64,000 bases of DNA from Aurantiacibacter arachoides (GTDB lineage: Bacteria; Pseudomonadota; Alphaproteobacteria; Sphingomonadales; Sphingomonadaceae): positions 1,178,001-1,242,000 of the forward strand of contig NZ_WTYH01000001.1 of NCBI RefSeq assembly GCF_009827335.1. Direction: 5' to 3'. Below the pieces are notes generated by a model. The model ran no database searches. It saw nothing but the letters and a program-made list of their open reading frames with translations, and was not told the origin of the DNA. Every line of letters starts with the position of its first letter. Position 1 is the first letter of the stretch. This document shows, one piece after another, positions 54,785 through 64,000 of this stretch. A program made the position numbers and the translations under genes.

Positions 54785-56085
54785 GGGGCTGGCTCACTTT
54801 CTTCGATGGCTTCGGCGGTCCGTCTGGTCGGTGCCTCATCGTACTTGACGGCAAAGGTTCGCGCGCGGCGAAGTTCCGGAAAGATCACGGCCCACAGCGC
54901 CGTCACCACGATCGCGCCGACTCCGCCGAAGATCACCGCGCCGACCGTTCCCAGCATTGCCGCGGCAACGCCCGATTGCAACTCGCCCAGTTCGTTGGAG
55001 GCAGAGATCGCCAGCCCCGAAATTGAGGAGACCCGCCCGCGCATGTGATCCGGCGTGTAAAGCTGCACCAACGACGTGCGGATGAAGACCGAAATCATGT
55101 CCGTCGCGCCCAGGACCACGAGCAACGCCAGCGACAGATAGAAGTTCTCCGACACGGCAAAGGCAATGGTCGCACCGCCGAACACCACCACCGCCCACAG
55201 CATCTTGACGCCGACGTTGTTCTCCAGCGGGCGGAACGAGAGGCCGAGCGCCACCAGCGCCGCGCCCAGCGCAATGGCCCCGCGCATCAGGCCGAGCCCG
55301 TCCGCGCCCACATACAGGATATCGCGGGCATAGACCGGCAGCAGGGCCGTCGCCCCCGCAAGGATGACGGCGAACAGGTCCAGCGTGATGCAGCCCAGGA
55401 GGAAGCGCTCCTTCGTTACGAAGCGGAAGCCGTCCGCCATCTGGCGCAAGGGGTGGATGGGCGGCCCTTCGTGCTTTGCCCGCACGGGACGAATGGTGGA
55501 GATCAGGCCGCCGGACAGCAGCAGCAGGACGACTGATACGCCGTAGGGCAGGGCGCGCTCGTATTCGAACATGAGTCCGCCAGCGAACGGTCCGATGACC
55601 GAGCCAGCCTGCCAGGCAATCGAACCGAACGCGATCGCCCGCGGCAGCAGCCGGGCTGGCACGATGTTGGGCGCGATGGCGGACAGGGCCGGACCGTTGA
55701 ACACCCGCGCCCCGCCGTGCAGCGCGGCGAGCGAAAAGATGATCGGCAGTGTCAGCGCATCCTGCCAGGTCATCCAGGCGAGCGCGGCGGCGATGAAGCA
55801 GTCCACCAGGTTCGCCGCCAGCACCACGCGGCGGCGATCGAAGCGATCGGCGGCGAGCCCGGCCAGCGGGGTCAGCAGCATCAGCGGCACGAATTGCACC
55901 AGGCCCAGCAGGCCCAGCTGAAACGCCGCCTGAGGCCGCGTCATGCCATAGTCGGCACGGGCCATGTCGTAGGTCTGGTAACCCAGCAGCACTACCATCG
56001 AAATGGTGGCGAACACGGCCAGGAACCGGGCCACCCAGTAGCGCCGATAATCGGGGATTTGCAGCGGGCTGGTGGGTTCGGTCAC
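54781..56085 (-). CDS. MFS transporter (enterobactin exporter EntS-like group)
   Basis: This 434-residue membrane protein has about 12 helices and the MFS motif [21 protein letters not shown] between helices 2 and 3. The sequence resembles the EntS/MFS_3 group of drug- or siderophore-exporters ([25 protein letters not shown] at the start). Substrate is unknown; association with cysK suggests a sulfur compound or amino acid, an inference. Start GTG 56085 is preferred over TTG 56121. Its stop overlaps cysK as ATGA. Confidence 0.88.
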   Translation of the reverse strand: MTEPTSPLQIPDYRRYWVARFLAVFATISMVVLLGYQTYDMARADYGMTRPQAAFQLGLLGLVQFVPLMLLTPLAGLAADRFDRRRVVLAANLVDCFIAAALAWMTWQDALTLPIIFSLAALHGGARVFNGPALSAIAPNIVPARLLPRAIAFGSIAWQAGSVIGPFAGGLMFEYERALPYGVSVVLLLLSGGLISTIRPVRAKHEGPPIHPLRQMADGFRFVTKERFLLGCITLDLFAVILAGATALLPVYARDILYVGADGLGLMRGAIALGAALVALGLSFRPLENNVGVKMLWAVVVFGGATIAFAVSENFYLSLALLVVLGATDMISVFIRTSLVQLYTPDHMRGRVSSISGLAISASNELGELQSGVAAAMLGTVGAVIFGGVGAIVVTALWAVIFPELRRARTFAVKYDEAPTRRTAEAIEESEPAP

Positions 56086-56161
56086 GCCAGCGCCAATGGC
56101 ACCGCCTTGTCGCAATGCCAAGCTAGCTAAAATTGAAAGGGGCGAAGCTCAGCCGCGCGTG

Positions 56162-56500
56162 TCAATGGCGACGGCGCAACGCCGGATTGGGCTGCATTTC
56201 CTGGATCATGGCCTGGAAATCGTCGAGCCGGATGATGCGTTCGAACTGCATGCCCGCGCGCTCTTCGGTCTTCCAGATGCAATAGGCCTCTATCCGGCCA
56301 ACGGAGGGAAGGCGGATGATCAGCCGGTCTCCGCGATCAAGGTCTGGGGCCTTGTCGACCATGAAGCCGTGAGCGGAAATGTTCGAGACATGCAGCTTGA
56401 TATCGCCGTGCAGCAGATGTTCGGCAATGACCGGATAGTCGACCGGATGGCGCGATGCGCGGCGCATGTCGGTAACCGACAACTGGGCTCCCCCTGCCAT
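56162..56500 (-). CDS. PilZ domain protein (c-di-GMP receptor)
   Basis: This 112-residue protein is a single PilZ domain with the RRASRHPVDY motif (RxxxR) and the D/N-x-S-x-x-G pattern in VSNISAHGFMV, both needed to bind cyclic di-GMP. Proteins of this kind read the second messenger and adjust motility or envelope functions. The ATG at 56500 follows GGGAG. It stands alone between the MFS unit and tyrS, and partner proteins cannot be named. Confidence 0.92.
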   Translation of the reverse strand: MAGGAQLSVTDMRRASRHPVDYPVIAEHLLHGDIKLHVSNISAHGFMVDKAPDLDRGDRLIIRLPSVGRIEAYCIWKTEERAGMQFERIIRLDDFQAMIQEMQPNPALRRRH

Positions 56501-56567
56501 GGTCCACAAACTCCCTTGTATTGGATCCGGAACCGGTTTGGCAGGCAGATGTGAATTTTTGCTAAAG

Positions 56568-57800
56568 TCAGCCCCTGCGCAGAACCGCGTGCCGCTTCTT
56601 GCCGAGGCTCAGGCGCAGCTCCGCGCCAGGCGCCACTTCCACCAGGTGTGCGGCGTCAGTGATCGTCTCGCCGTCCAGCTTGACCGCGCCTTCTGCCAGC
56701 TTGCGTTTTGCCTCGCCGTTGGAGGCGGTGAAGCCGAGATCGGTCAGGGCCGCCGCCATGCGGATGCCGTCGGCTGGCACCACCAGCACTGGCAGATCGT
56801 CCCCGGTGCCCCCGCCGCTGAACGTCTGCTCGGCCGTTGCGCGGGCGGAGGCGGCGGCGCTGTCGCCGCGAACCAGCCTGGTCACCTCGTCCGCCAGGAT
56901 AATCTTGGCCTGGTTTATCTCGCTGCCGGTCAGCGCCTCGAGCCGGGCAATCTCGTCCAGCGGCACGTCGGTGAACAGCTTGAGGAAGCGGCCCACGTCC
57001 CGGTCGTCGGTGTTGCGCCAGAACTGCCAGAAATCGTAGGTCGGCAGTTGCGCCTCGTTCAGCCAGACGGCCCCTGCGGCGGTCTTGCCCATCTTGGCGC
57101 CGTCCGCCGTGGTGAGCAGCGGGGTGGTGAGGCCGAACAGTTCGGTCCCGTCCATCCGCCGGCCCAGTTCCACGCCGTTGACGATGTTGCCCCACTGGTC
57201 GCTGCCGCCCATCTGCAACCGCGCGCCCATTTCCTGCGCCAGGTGCCGGAAATCGTAGCCCTGCAGGATCATGTAGTTGAATTCGAGGAAGGTCATCGGC
57301 TGCTCGCGGTCGAGCCGCAATTTAACTGAATCGAACGACAGCATCCGGTTGACGGTGAAATGCGTGCCGACCTTCTGCAGCATCTCGATGTAGCCCAGCC
57401 CGCCTAGCCAGTCGTGATTGTTGACCATCACGGCGTCGGTCGGCCCGTCTCCAAACGTCAGCAGCTTCTCGAACACGGTGCGGATGCCGGCGATGTTGGC
57501 CTCGATCGCCTCGTCGCTCAGCATCTTGCGGCTTTCGTCGCGCCCGGTCGGATCGCCGATGCGCGTGGTGCCGCCGCCCATCAGGACGATCGGCTTGTGC
57601 CCGGTCTGCTGCAAACGCCGCAGCATCATGATCTGCACCAGTGACCCCACGTGAAGGCTGGGCGCGGTGGCATCGAACCCGATGTAGCCGGGCACGGTTT
57701 GTCGCACGGCCAGGGCATCCAGTCCCGCAGCATTCGTTAACTGGTGGACATATCCGCGTTCGGATAGCAGCGACAGCAAATCGGAATCGTAGGTCGTCAT
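56568..57800 (-). CDS. tyrS: Tyrosyl-tRNA synthetase
   Basis: This 410-residue class I synthetase charges tRNA-Tyr. The HIGH-like motif is SLHVGSLV (about residue 47-54) and the KMSKS-like motif is [11 protein letters not shown] (about residue 232). The HIGH region is preceded by [11 protein letters not shown], and the C-terminal S4 RNA-binding domain is present ([16 protein letters not shown]). ATG 57800 gives [20 protein letters not shown]; an upstream extension lacks family likeness. It is divergent from the DOMON-like gene. Confidence 0.97.
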   Translation of the reverse strand: MTTYDSDLLSLLSERGYVHQLTNAAGLDALAVRQTVPGYIGFDATAPSLHVGSLVQIMMLRRLQQTGHKPIVLMGGGTTRIGDPTGRDESRKMLSDEAIEANIAGIRTVFEKLLTFGDGPTDAVMVNNHDWLGGLGYIEMLQKVGTHFTVNRMLSFDSVKLRLDREQPMTFLEFNYMILQGYDFRHLAQEMGARLQMGGSDQWGNIVNGVELGRRMDGTELFGLTTPLLTTADGAKMGKTAAGAVWLNEAQLPTYDFWQFWRNTDDRDVGRFLKLFTDVPLDEIARLEALTGSEINQAKIILADEVTRLVRGDSAAASARATAEQTFSGGGTGDDLPVLVVPADGIRMAAALTDLGFTASNGEAKRKLAEGAVKLDGETITDAAHLVEVAPGAELRLSLGKKRHAVLRRG

Positions 57801-57863
57801 GTCGGGGGATTTGGCGTCTTTACATGGGTTAGGGACGGGGGGCGGTAGCACGGGGTTGCCTGC

Positions 57864-58409
57864 TTGCAAACGCATGAACTGGTCGCACATGCGGCGCACT
57901 CACCGCTTGGCATTCGCCGGGTAGAAGCCAAGATCCTGTCGATGACGGACGCGTGGATGCGCGTGCGCTGGCGCATCGACGGGTCGGAGAAACTCGTGGT
58001 GCCTTCGTTCGCTGGCAAGGGCCGCGCGGACGATCTGTGGCAGACCACCTGTTTCGAGCTGTTTATCATGCCCAGGGACGGCACGCCTGGTTACAGCGAG
58101 TTCAACCTGTCTCCGTCAGAACGCTGGGCGGCCTATGATTTCACCGATTATCGCGAAGGGATGAGCCAGCGCGAATTCGCGCGCGAACCCGCGTGTTCCA
58201 TCCGCACCGGCCAGTCGATCACCATCTTCGATGCCGCGCTGCCCCGGATCCAGCTGCCCGGCCCGCCGTGCTCCATCGGCCTTGCCGCCGTGCTGGAGGA
58301 AGCGGGTGGGGTGAAAAGCTACTGGGCACTGTCGCATCACAAGGAAAAGCCCGATTTCCACGATCCGGCTTGCTTCGAGGCCGGTCTTGCGCGAACCCGC
58401 GCTGCATGA
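57864..58409 (+). CDS. DOMON-like domain protein
   Basis: This 181-residue protein matches the DOMON-like family seen next to DUF1343 genes: [42 protein letters not shown], then [23 protein letters not shown]. The beta-sandwich may bind a sugar or heme-like ligand. It has no signal peptide. The start is TTG at 57864 because no upstream ATG is in frame and the family N-terminal strands are needed; ATG 57942 would remove them. It overlaps namZ by ATGA. Confidence 0.82.
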   Translation: MQTHELVAHAAHSPLGIRRVEAKILSMTDAWMRVRWRIDGSEKLVVPSFAGKGRADDLWQTTCFELFIMPRDGTPGYSEFNLSPSERWAAYDFTDYREGMSQREFAREPACSIRTGQSITIFDAALPRIQLPGPPCSIGLAAVLEEAGGVKSYWALSHHKEKPDFHDPACFEAGLARTRAA

Positions 58410-59608
58410 AATTCGGAATCGACCGGCTCCTCACCGAACCTGATCTGCTGAACCAGCTTTCCGGCAAGCGGGTGGCGCTCGTCGCGCACCCCGCCTCGGT
58501 CACGGCTGACCTCACCCACAGCCTCGATGCGCTTATCGCGGCAGGGGTCAACGTCACCAGCGCCTTTGGCCCGCAGCACGGGCTGAAGGGTGACAAGCAG
58601 GACAACATGGTGGAAACGGCGGACGAGACCGATCCGCATTACGGTATCCCCGTATTCAGCCTCTACGGCGAGGTGCGGCGGCCTACGGGTCAGATGATGT
58701 CGAGCGCGGACGTGTTCCTGTTCGACCTGCAGGACCTGGGCTGCCGCATCTATACCTTTGTCACCACGCTGCTCTATCTGCTGGAAGAATCGGCACGGCA
58801 TGGGAAGAGCGTGTGGGTGCTGGATCGGCCCAACCCCGCGGGCCGCCCGGTGGAAGGCACGCTGCTGGTGCCCGGCCACGAAAGCTTCGTGGGCGCTGCG
58901 CCCATGCCCATGCGCCACGGGCTTACGATGGGGGAGATGGGCCACTGGTTCATCCGCCACTTCGGCCTCGATGTCGATTACCGCGTCATCGCGATGCATC
59001 ATTGGCTGCCCGAGGGGCCGGGGCACGGATGGCCGACCGACCGGGTGTGGATCAACCCATCGCCCAATGCTGCCAACCTGAATATGGCGCGCGCCTATGC
59101 CGGCACGGTAATGATCGAAGGCGCGACGCTGAGCGAAGGGCGCGGCACCACGCGGCCTCTGGAGGTGCTGTTCGGCGCCCCGGACATCGACGCGCAGGCC
59201 GTGCTCGCCGAAATGCGCCGCTTCGCACCGGCCTGGCTTGCAGGGTCCGCCATTCGCGAGTGCTGGTTCGAGCCGACGTTCCACAAGCACGCACACCGGC
59301 TGTGCAATGCCCTGATGATCCACGCCGAAGGACCGTTCTACGATCACGACGCCTTCCGCCCGTGGCGATTGCAGGCACTGGCCTTCAAGGCCATCCGCAG
59401 GCTCTATCCGGATTATCCGATCTGGCGCGGCAAGGACTTCAAGTATGAATACACCGACGACGTGCTCGCCATCGATGTGATCAACGGCGGGCCCGCGTTG
59501 CGCGCATGGGTGGATGACGCGGCGTCTACCCCCGGTGATCTGGACGCCTTGGCTGCGCCTGACGAGGCGCACTGGCGTGCGGAAATCGCGGACCTGCTGC
59601 TTTACTGA
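58406..59608 (+). CDS. namZ: DUF1343/NamZ family exo-beta-N-acetylmuramidase
   Basis: This 400-residue protein belongs to DUF1343, whose studied member NamZ removes N-acetylmuramic acid from peptidoglycan fragments. Visible landmarks are AFGPQHGLKGDKQDNM, LFDLQDLGCRIYTF, NPAGRPVEGTLL, EGATLSEGRGTTRPLEVLFGAPDID and DFKYEYTDDVLAIDVI, which are the family conserved blocks. No signal peptide is seen, so it should act in the cytoplasm on recycled muropeptides. It is coupled to the DOMON-like gene by ATGA and overlaps the convergent next gene by 7 bases. Confidence 0.92.
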   Translation: MKFGIDRLLTEPDLLNQLSGKRVALVAHPASVTADLTHSLDALIAAGVNVTSAFGPQHGLKGDKQDNMVETADETDPHYGIPVFSLYGEVRRPTGQMMSSADVFLFDLQDLGCRIYTFVTTLLYLLEESARHGKSVWVLDRPNPAGRPVEGTLLVPGHESFVGAAPMPMRHGLTMGEMGHWFIRHFGLDVDYRVIAMHHWLPEGPGHGWPTDRVWINPSPNAANLNMARAYAGTVMIEGATLSEGRGTTRPLEVLFGAPDIDAQAVLAEMRRFAPAWLAGSAIRECWFEPTFHKHAHRLCNALMIHAEGPFYDHDAFRPWRLQALAFKAIRRLYPDYPIWRGKDFKYEYTDDVLAIDVINGGPALRAWVDDAASTPGDLDALAAPDEAHWRAEIADLLLY

Positions 59609-59967
59609 GCGGGCTGCAGCAACGGACCTTCCTGCGGGGCGGGAAGGGGGCGGATGTCGCCATCGCCGACCAGCAGGACAGCGCAACCTTCGACCTCATG
59701 GTCGACGGCCTTGAACAGGAGCGGCTCGTCCGGATCGGCAGGGCGACGGTCCAGCAACGGCTGGCCGCGATCGCGTTGCACGGCCTGCCACGTCCGGTCA
59801 TCGCACTCACGCACGAGCGACTGCACCTCGGCTAGGGTGAGCTCGCCAAGTTGGGGCCCGAACTGTGGCACGAAGGTGGGGGCCTGAGGGGCTTCTTGCG
59901 GAGCTATCTTTGCGCCCAGCATCGGCGCGGCGGCCAGCATGGTGATGACGGGAATGAGGTGTGGCAT
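59602..59967 (-). CDS. Small secreted protein of unknown function
   Basis: This 121-residue protein has a short signal-like N-terminus (MPHLIPVITMLAAAPMLGAKI) and a mature part that contains LTLAEVQSLVRECDDRTWQAVQRDRGQPLLDRRPADPDEPLLFKAVDHEVEGCAVLLVGDGDIRPLP-type content (two Cys). AGAGGAG precedes the ATG at 59967. No family is recognised. It is convergent with namZ and read from its own short unit. Confidence 0.78.
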   Translation of the reverse strand: MPHLIPVITMLAAAPMLGAKIAPQEAPQAPTFVPQFGPQLGELTLAEVQSLVRECDDRTWQAVQRDRGQPLLDRRPADPDEPLLFKAVDHEVEGCAVLLVGDGDIRPLPAPQEGPLLQPAQ

Positions 59968-60142
59968 GCGTAAACTCCTCTTGCCGACGAAATTATCATG
60001 GAGCGGCCTGTGACGCAAACCGGTCAGCTACGCGCCTTGCGCACGTCGATGCGATCGACGCCAGTGCCAGACGCTGTAGAGACAATTGCCTTCTAACGTT
60101 CTTTCGGGGAGCGGGACGGGGACGGATCCAGGGCTCTGAACC

Positions 60143-61414
60143 TTACTCACCCCCGGCCAGCGCAACCGCGCGCAGGGCGAGGGCATTGAATGCCGGCAGG
60201 TCGACCGTCGCGTCAGGATTGTTCCACCCTAGCGTCGCCACCTTCCATGCTCCGTCACGATCCTGCAACAGCCAGCTCATGTTGAGCACGCCGGGTTCCG
60301 ATCCGCCCTTGTAGCCGACGTAGGAAAAATCGCTGGCGATGGCCGGGCTAACGGCAGGGTTCACCGCCATGATCTCCCGCGCGGTTGGATCGTCGAGCGC
60401 GGCCAGGCGGCGCATGACGTTCGTCACGTCCTGCCCCGATGCCAGCCACTCCACGTCGATGGCAACGGGATTGCCCGAAAAGGCAGCTTCGATCGCGGCA
60501 AGATCACGCTGCGTCCCGGCAAGCCCGGCCAGGATCTGGCGGCGCGTGGCGGCATCGCCGGCGCGATAGTTGGCGATAAGGTCGACGCGATCCTGTGCCG
60601 ACGCCGACTTCATCACGAACAGTTCGCGCGTGGTCATGAAAGGGCTCAGCAAGGCGGGATCCGCATGGCCCGATGCGACGACCTCGGCCTCCACCGCCTC
60701 CCGGCCCACGACAGCGATCAGCTGGTCGGTGGCGGTGTTGTCGCTGATCGAGATCATCAGCGTTGCCAGAGTATGCAGCGTGACAGGCGCGCCCTGCGGC
60801 CAGGACTGGGTCACGCCGGAAGGATAGCTGCGAACGGTCAGCGGCACGACCTCATCCCAGCTGTGCTGCCCGTCTGCGATCTGCCGGGCAAGCGCGGACA
60901 GGACGTAGAGCTTGAACGTCGAGCCGAGACCGAGCGGGCGATCCGCATTGTAGGAGAGCAGGGGCGGGCCGCCGTTCAGCGGTGTGACCAGTATGGAGGC
61001 AGCGCCCGGCAGCGCCTGCACGTCCGCCAGCAAGGCCTCCGCACTATCGTCAGTCTGCGTCACGCCGGTGATGCGGTAGCCGACCACGCGATAGGGCGGA
61101 TCGGTGGCGAGCTGGAACACGCCCGCGGCAATCGCGCGCTCGAACCGGAGCGAGACGTTGGCGATCGTGGCGGAGATGGGCTCGATGCTCTCGACACCGA
61201 CCAGAGCCCCGTGCTGCGATTCCAGCTGATCGACCAGGGCGCGGAACTGCGGTTCGGCGATCTGCGAGGTAAAGGCGGCATCGAACACCTCGGCATAGGA
61301 CGCATCGCCTTGCATGACGGCCGCAATGTCCGCAGCGCGCTGGTTCACGTCCTGTGCGTGCGCGGCCACGGGTGTGGCAATCAGCGCCAGTGGCGCCAGA
61401 ACACGAAACATCAT
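60143..61414 (-). CDS. Secreted serine hydrolase with class A beta-lactamase-like fold
   Basis: This 423-residue protein has a signal peptide (MMFRVLAPLALIATPVAAHAQ) and two parts. Residues about 25-118 form an N-terminal alpha/beta domain of unknown role. Residues about 125-415 form the beta-lactamase-like fold with S165-x-x-K168 (GSTFKLY), ISDN (the SDN triad), and a KGG near the C-terminus in place of KTG. Such proteins may be beta-lactamases or peptidoglycan hydrolases. ATG 61414 follows GGAGG; GTG 61420 is possible. No resistance can be inferred. Confidence 0.88.
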   Translation of the reverse strand: MMFRVLAPLALIATPVAAHAQDVNQRAADIAAVMQGDASYAEVFDAAFTSQIAEPQFRALVDQLESQHGALVGVESIEPISATIANVSLRFERAIAAGVFQLATDPPYRVVGYRITGVTQTDDSAEALLADVQALPGAASILVTPLNGGPPLLSYNADRPLGLGSTFKLYVLSALARQIADGQHSWDEVVPLTVRSYPSGVTQSWPQGAPVTLHTLATLMISISDNTATDQLIAVVGREAVEAEVVASGHADPALLSPFMTTRELFVMKSASAQDRVDLIANYRAGDAATRRQILAGLAGTQRDLAAIEAAFSGNPVAIDVEWLASGQDVTNVMRRLAALDDPTAREIMAVNPAVSPAIASDFSYVGYKGGSEPGVLNMSWLLQDRDGAWKVATLGWNNPDATVDLPAFNALALRAVALAGGE

Positions 61415-61543
61415 CGGCACATTTCCTCCCGTTGCAGCAACCTGATATGCGGCTGCCGATGCGGACGGGTCAATGCCGATCGTTTCCGCTGGTGGCAGGG
61501 CCTGCTAGTTACCCCCCGTTCCCATCCCACGCGAGGAAACCCG

Positions 61544-62320
61544 ATGCCGTCGCAATCCGTCACTTTTACCGGCGCCGACGGACAGGAGCTGGCCGGTTCG
61601 CTCGAGTTGTCGGATGGCCTTCCGCACGGTGCTGCCCTGTTTGCGCATTGCTTCACCTGTGGCCGGCAGAGCCTTGCAGCGGTCAACGTGACCCGCGCCC
61701 TGGCGGCAGAGGGGCTGGCGACCTTGCGCTTTGATTTCACCGGCCTTGGCGGCAGCGAGGGCGAGTTTGGTCGCGACGGCTTTGTCGGCGACGTGGCCGA
61801 TCTGGTGGCGGCTGCGCGTTTCCTGGTCGAGCGGTTCGGCGGACCATTGCTGCTTGTCGGGCACAGCCTGGGCGGCTCGGCGGTGCTCAGCGCCGTGGAC
61901 GAAATCGGGGAAGGCGCCGTGGCCGCGGTGGCCACCATCGGGGCCCCGGCGGACGTGCCGCATGTGCTGGAACGGATCGAGGGCGACCTTGCTGCCATTC
62001 GCCGGGACGGTGATGGCCACGTCAGCATCGCAGGGCGGCCCTTTGCCGTCACCCGCAAGTTCGTGGAGGATGCGCTGCGGATCGATCTCGTCGCCGAGGT
62101 TGCGCGATTGCGGGTGCCGACGATGTTCCTGCACAGCCCGCTCGATCAGACGGTGGGCGTCGAAAACGCCGCAGAGCTGTTTGCCGCGGCCATGCATCCC
62201 AAGAGCTTCGTCAGCCTCGACAATGCGGACCACTTGCTGCTGAGCGCTCGTGACGCTGAGTTCGCCGCCGGCATGATCGCCGCCTGGGCGCGCCATTACC
62301 TGCCGATGCCGCAGGGATAA
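61544..62320 (+). CDS. Alpha/beta hydrolase, OsmC-partner type, stand-alone
   Basis: This 258-residue hydrolase has the DGxLPxGxxLFAHCFTCGRQS opening typical of the domain usually fused to an OsmC-like peroxidase. The catalytic triad is Ser in GHSLGGSAV, Asp in HSPLDQTVG and His in DNADHLL. Here no OsmC domain follows. The ATG at 61544 follows GAGGAA. The substrate is unknown. Its stop directly touches the parE stop from the other strand with no gap. Confidence 0.9.
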   Translation: MPSQSVTFTGADGQELAGSLELSDGLPHGAALFAHCFTCGRQSLAAVNVTRALAAEGLATLRFDFTGLGGSEGEFGRDGFVGDVADLVAAARFLVERFGGPLLLVGHSLGGSAVLSAVDEIGEGAVAAVATIGAPADVPHVLERIEGDLAAIRRDGDGHVSIAGRPFAVTRKFVEDALRIDLVAEVARLRVPTMFLHSPLDQTVGVENAAELFAAAMHPKSFVSLDNADHLLLSARDAEFAAGMIAAWARHYLPMPQG

Positions 62321-64000
62321 TCAGGCGTCGATCAGGTCGCGGTCCACTTCGCCGGCGCGGTTCTGGATGAAGTTGAAACGGTGTTCGGGGTTGCGGCCCA
62401 TCAACTGGTCGACCAGTTCCTTCACCGCGTGCCGATCCTGGTGTTCGGCGGGCAGCGTGATGCGCGTGAGGGTGCGGCTGGCCGGGTCCATCGTCGTCTC
62501 GCGCAGCTGGGCGGGGTTCATTTCGCCGAGGCCCTTGAACCGGCTGACTTCCACCTTCTTGCCCTTGAACAGCCCGGCTTCGATTTCCGCGCGGTGCGCG
62601 TCGTCGCGGGCGTAGATGCTCTCCTTGTTGGCGGTCAGGCGGTAAAGCGGCGGCTGGGCGAGGTAGAGGTGACCGTTCCTCACCAGCTCAGGCATCTCCT
62701 GGAAGAAGAACGTCATCAGCAACGTGGCGATGTGCGCGCCGTCGACATCGGCATCGGTCATGATGACGATCTTGTCGTACCGCAGCGCTTCCTCGTCATA
62801 ATCCTTGCGCGTGCCGCAACCGAAGGCGAGCGTCAGGTCGGCGATCTCGGAATTGGCGCGGATCTTGTCGGCGCTGGCGCTGGCAACGTTCAGGATCTTG
62901 CCGCGGATCGGCAGGATGGCCTGGGTCTTGCGATTGCGCGCCTGCTTGGCGCTGCCACCGGCGCTGTCGCCTTCCACGATGAACAGTTCGGTCTCGGCAT
63001 CGGTCTCGCCCGAACAATCGGTCAGCTTGCCGGGCAGGCGCAGCTTCTTGGCATTTGTCGCCGTCTTGCGCTTGATCTCGCGTTCCTGCTTGCGCTTCAG
63101 ACGTTCGTCCATGCGCTCCATCACGCTGCCCAGCAGGGCGCGGCCGCGATCCATGTTGTCTGCCAGGAAATGATCGAAATGATCGCGCACCGCGTTCTCT
63201 ACCAGGCGCGTGGCTTCCGGGCTGGTCAGCCGGTCCTTGGTCTGGCTCTGGAACTGCGGGTCGCGGATGAACACGCTGAGCATGATCTCCGCGCCGGTCA
63301 TCACGTCGTCGGCGGTGATGTCCTTGGCCTTTTTCACGCCGGTCAGTTCACCGAAAGCCCGCAGGCCCTTCGTCAGCGCGCCGCGCAGGCCCGCCTCGTG
63401 GGTGCCGCCATCGGGCGTGGGGACGGTGTTGCAGTACCAGCTGGTCGAGCCGTCCGACCACAGCGGCCAGGCGACAGCCCATTCGACGCGGCCCTGATCG
63501 TCGGCAAAGTCCTGCCGTCCGGTGAAGAAATCCGCGGTTACGCATTCACGCGCGCCGATCTGTTCGCGCAGGTGATCGGCAAGGCCGCCGGGGAACTGGA
63601 ACACCGCCTCTGCCGGCACGTCGTCGCTGACGAGCGCGGCCGCGCATTTCCAGCGGATCTCCACCCCGGCGTAGAGATAGGCCTTGGACCGGGCGAGCTG
63701 GAACAGCCGCTTCGGCTTGAACGCGCGGTCGCCGAAGATCTGAGTGTCGGGCACGAAGGTCACGCTGGTGCCGCGGCGGTTGGGCGTGTCACCCACCTTG
63801 TGCAGCGGACCCTGCGGATTGCCGCGGGAAAACTCCTGCGCGTGGACCTCCTTGTTGCGCGCCACTTCCACCCGCGTGTGACTGGACAACGCGTTGACGA
63901 CGGAGACGCCAACGCCGTGCAGGCCGCCGCTGGTGGCATAGGCCTTGCCGGAAAACTTGCCGCCCGAATGCAGCGTGGTCATGATGACTTCCAGCGTGGA
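62321..64000 (-). CDS. parE: DNA topoisomerase IV subunit B (3' part; 5' end beyond the window)
   Basis: This 560-residue open frame is the C-terminal part of the ATP-binding topoisomerase IV subunit, cut by the right edge. The GGLHGVGVSVVNALS ATP-lid, TOPRIM motifs LFIVEGDSAGGSAKQARNRKTQAILPIRGKILNV and IVIMTDADVDGAHIATLLMTFFF, and C-terminal RFKGLGEMNPAQLRETTM are present. The insert KPKRLFQLARSKAYLYAGVEIRWKC is typical of alphaproteobacterial ParE rather than GyrB. It complements gyrA in the same window for chromosome decatenation. Confidence 0.96.
   Translation of the reverse strand, partial: STLEVIMTTLHSGGKFSGKAYATSGGLHGVGVSVVNALSSHTRVEVARNKEVHAQEFSRGNPQGPLHKVGDTPNRRGTSVTFVPDTQIFGDRAFKPKRLFQLARSKAYLYAGVEIRWKCAAALVSDDVPAEAVFQFPGGLADHLREQIGARECVTADFFTGRQDFADDQGRVEWAVAWPLWSDGSTSWYCNTVPTPDGGTHEAGLRGALTKGLRAFGELTGVKKAKDITADDVMTGAEIMLSVFIRDPQFQSQTKDRLTSPEATRLVENAVRDHFDHFLADNMDRGRALLGSVMERMDERLKRKQEREIKRKTATNAKKLRLPGKLTDCSGETDAETELFIVEGDSAGGSAKQARNRKTQAILPIRGKILNVASASADKIRANSEIADLTLAFGCGTRKDYDEEALRYDKIVIMTDADVDGAHIATLLMTFFFQEMPELVRNGHLYLAQPPLYRLTANKESIYARDDAHRAEIEAGLFKGKKVEVSRFKGLGEMNPAQLRETTMDPASRTLTRITLPAEHQDRHAVKELVDQLMGRNPEHRFNFIQNRAGEVDRDLIDA

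Overview
The window is GC-rich chromosomal DNA, densely coding on both strands. It most resembles an alphaproteobacterium of the order Sphingomonadales, probably family Erythrobacteraceae. The clues are the order secG(end)-pyrG, ftsB-pdhA-pdhB with a lipoyl domain fused to E1 beta, rplY-pth-ychF, a UrcA-family protein, a long TonB-dependent receptor, a DOMON-like/DUF1343 pair and alphaproteobacterial-type ParE. This placement is an inference from gene content; no 16S gene is present. I see no insertion sequence, prophage, CRISPR array or integrated element, and nearly all genes look like vertically inherited core or family-accessory genes.

Layout. 0-4.5 kb: the end of a probable secG, pyrG, a small heat-shock gene with a predicted RpoH promoter and ROSE-type RNA thermometer, grxC, a nitrilase-family amidase overlapping DUF1178, and tRNA-Arg(CCT). 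4.5-10.4 kb: a TonB-dependent receptor, divergent from a regulator with two MarR-like domains, then a secreted protein. 10.4-14.6 kb: hppD, ftsB, pdhA and pdhB. 14.6-20.4 kb: a leftward run of six TadE/TadG-type genes arranged as two G-E-E triplets. 20.6-31.5 kb: a squalene/phytoene synthase-like protein, an EF-hand protein, trmFO, a YhhN lysoplasmalogenase, an esterase, gyrA, a repeat-rich secreted protein, DUF2167 and ychF. 31.6-35.2 kb: a PEP-CTERM-like surface protein with a consensus sigma-54 promoter, flanked by two homologous TPR lipoproteins. 35.2-42.2 kb: pth, rplY, three TraB/GumN-family proteins, an XRE regulator with three small four-helix membrane proteins, and UrcA. 42.3-52 kb: glyQS, ppdK, a methyltransferase, comF, a candidate small RNA, hisI and an acyl-CoA dehydrogenase. 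52-56 kb: a tightly overlapping leftward operon MFS-cysK-DAAO-like oxidase-dienelactone hydrolase. 56-64 kb: PilZ, tyrS, DOMON-like plus NamZ, a secreted protein, a beta-lactamase-fold hydrolase, an alpha/beta hydrolase and the 3' part of parE.

How the genes work together. Most are housekeeping: pyruvate oxidation, glycine and tyrosine tRNA charging, topoisomerases, tRNA modification, ribosome protein L25 and cell division. The accessory theme is the cell envelope: pilus-like Tad proteins, a PEP-CTERM protein, TPR lipoproteins, GumN-type secreted proteins and a TonB receptor. Four-base ATGA, GTGA or TTGA start/stop overlaps are common and define many translationally coupled pairs. The least ordinary items are the sigma-54/PEP-CTERM/TPR locus, the ROSE thermometer, the circularly permuted DAAO-like protein, the duplicated Tad triplets, the three-gene membrane family beside an XRE regulator, and an unannotated structured transcript candidate between comF and hisI.
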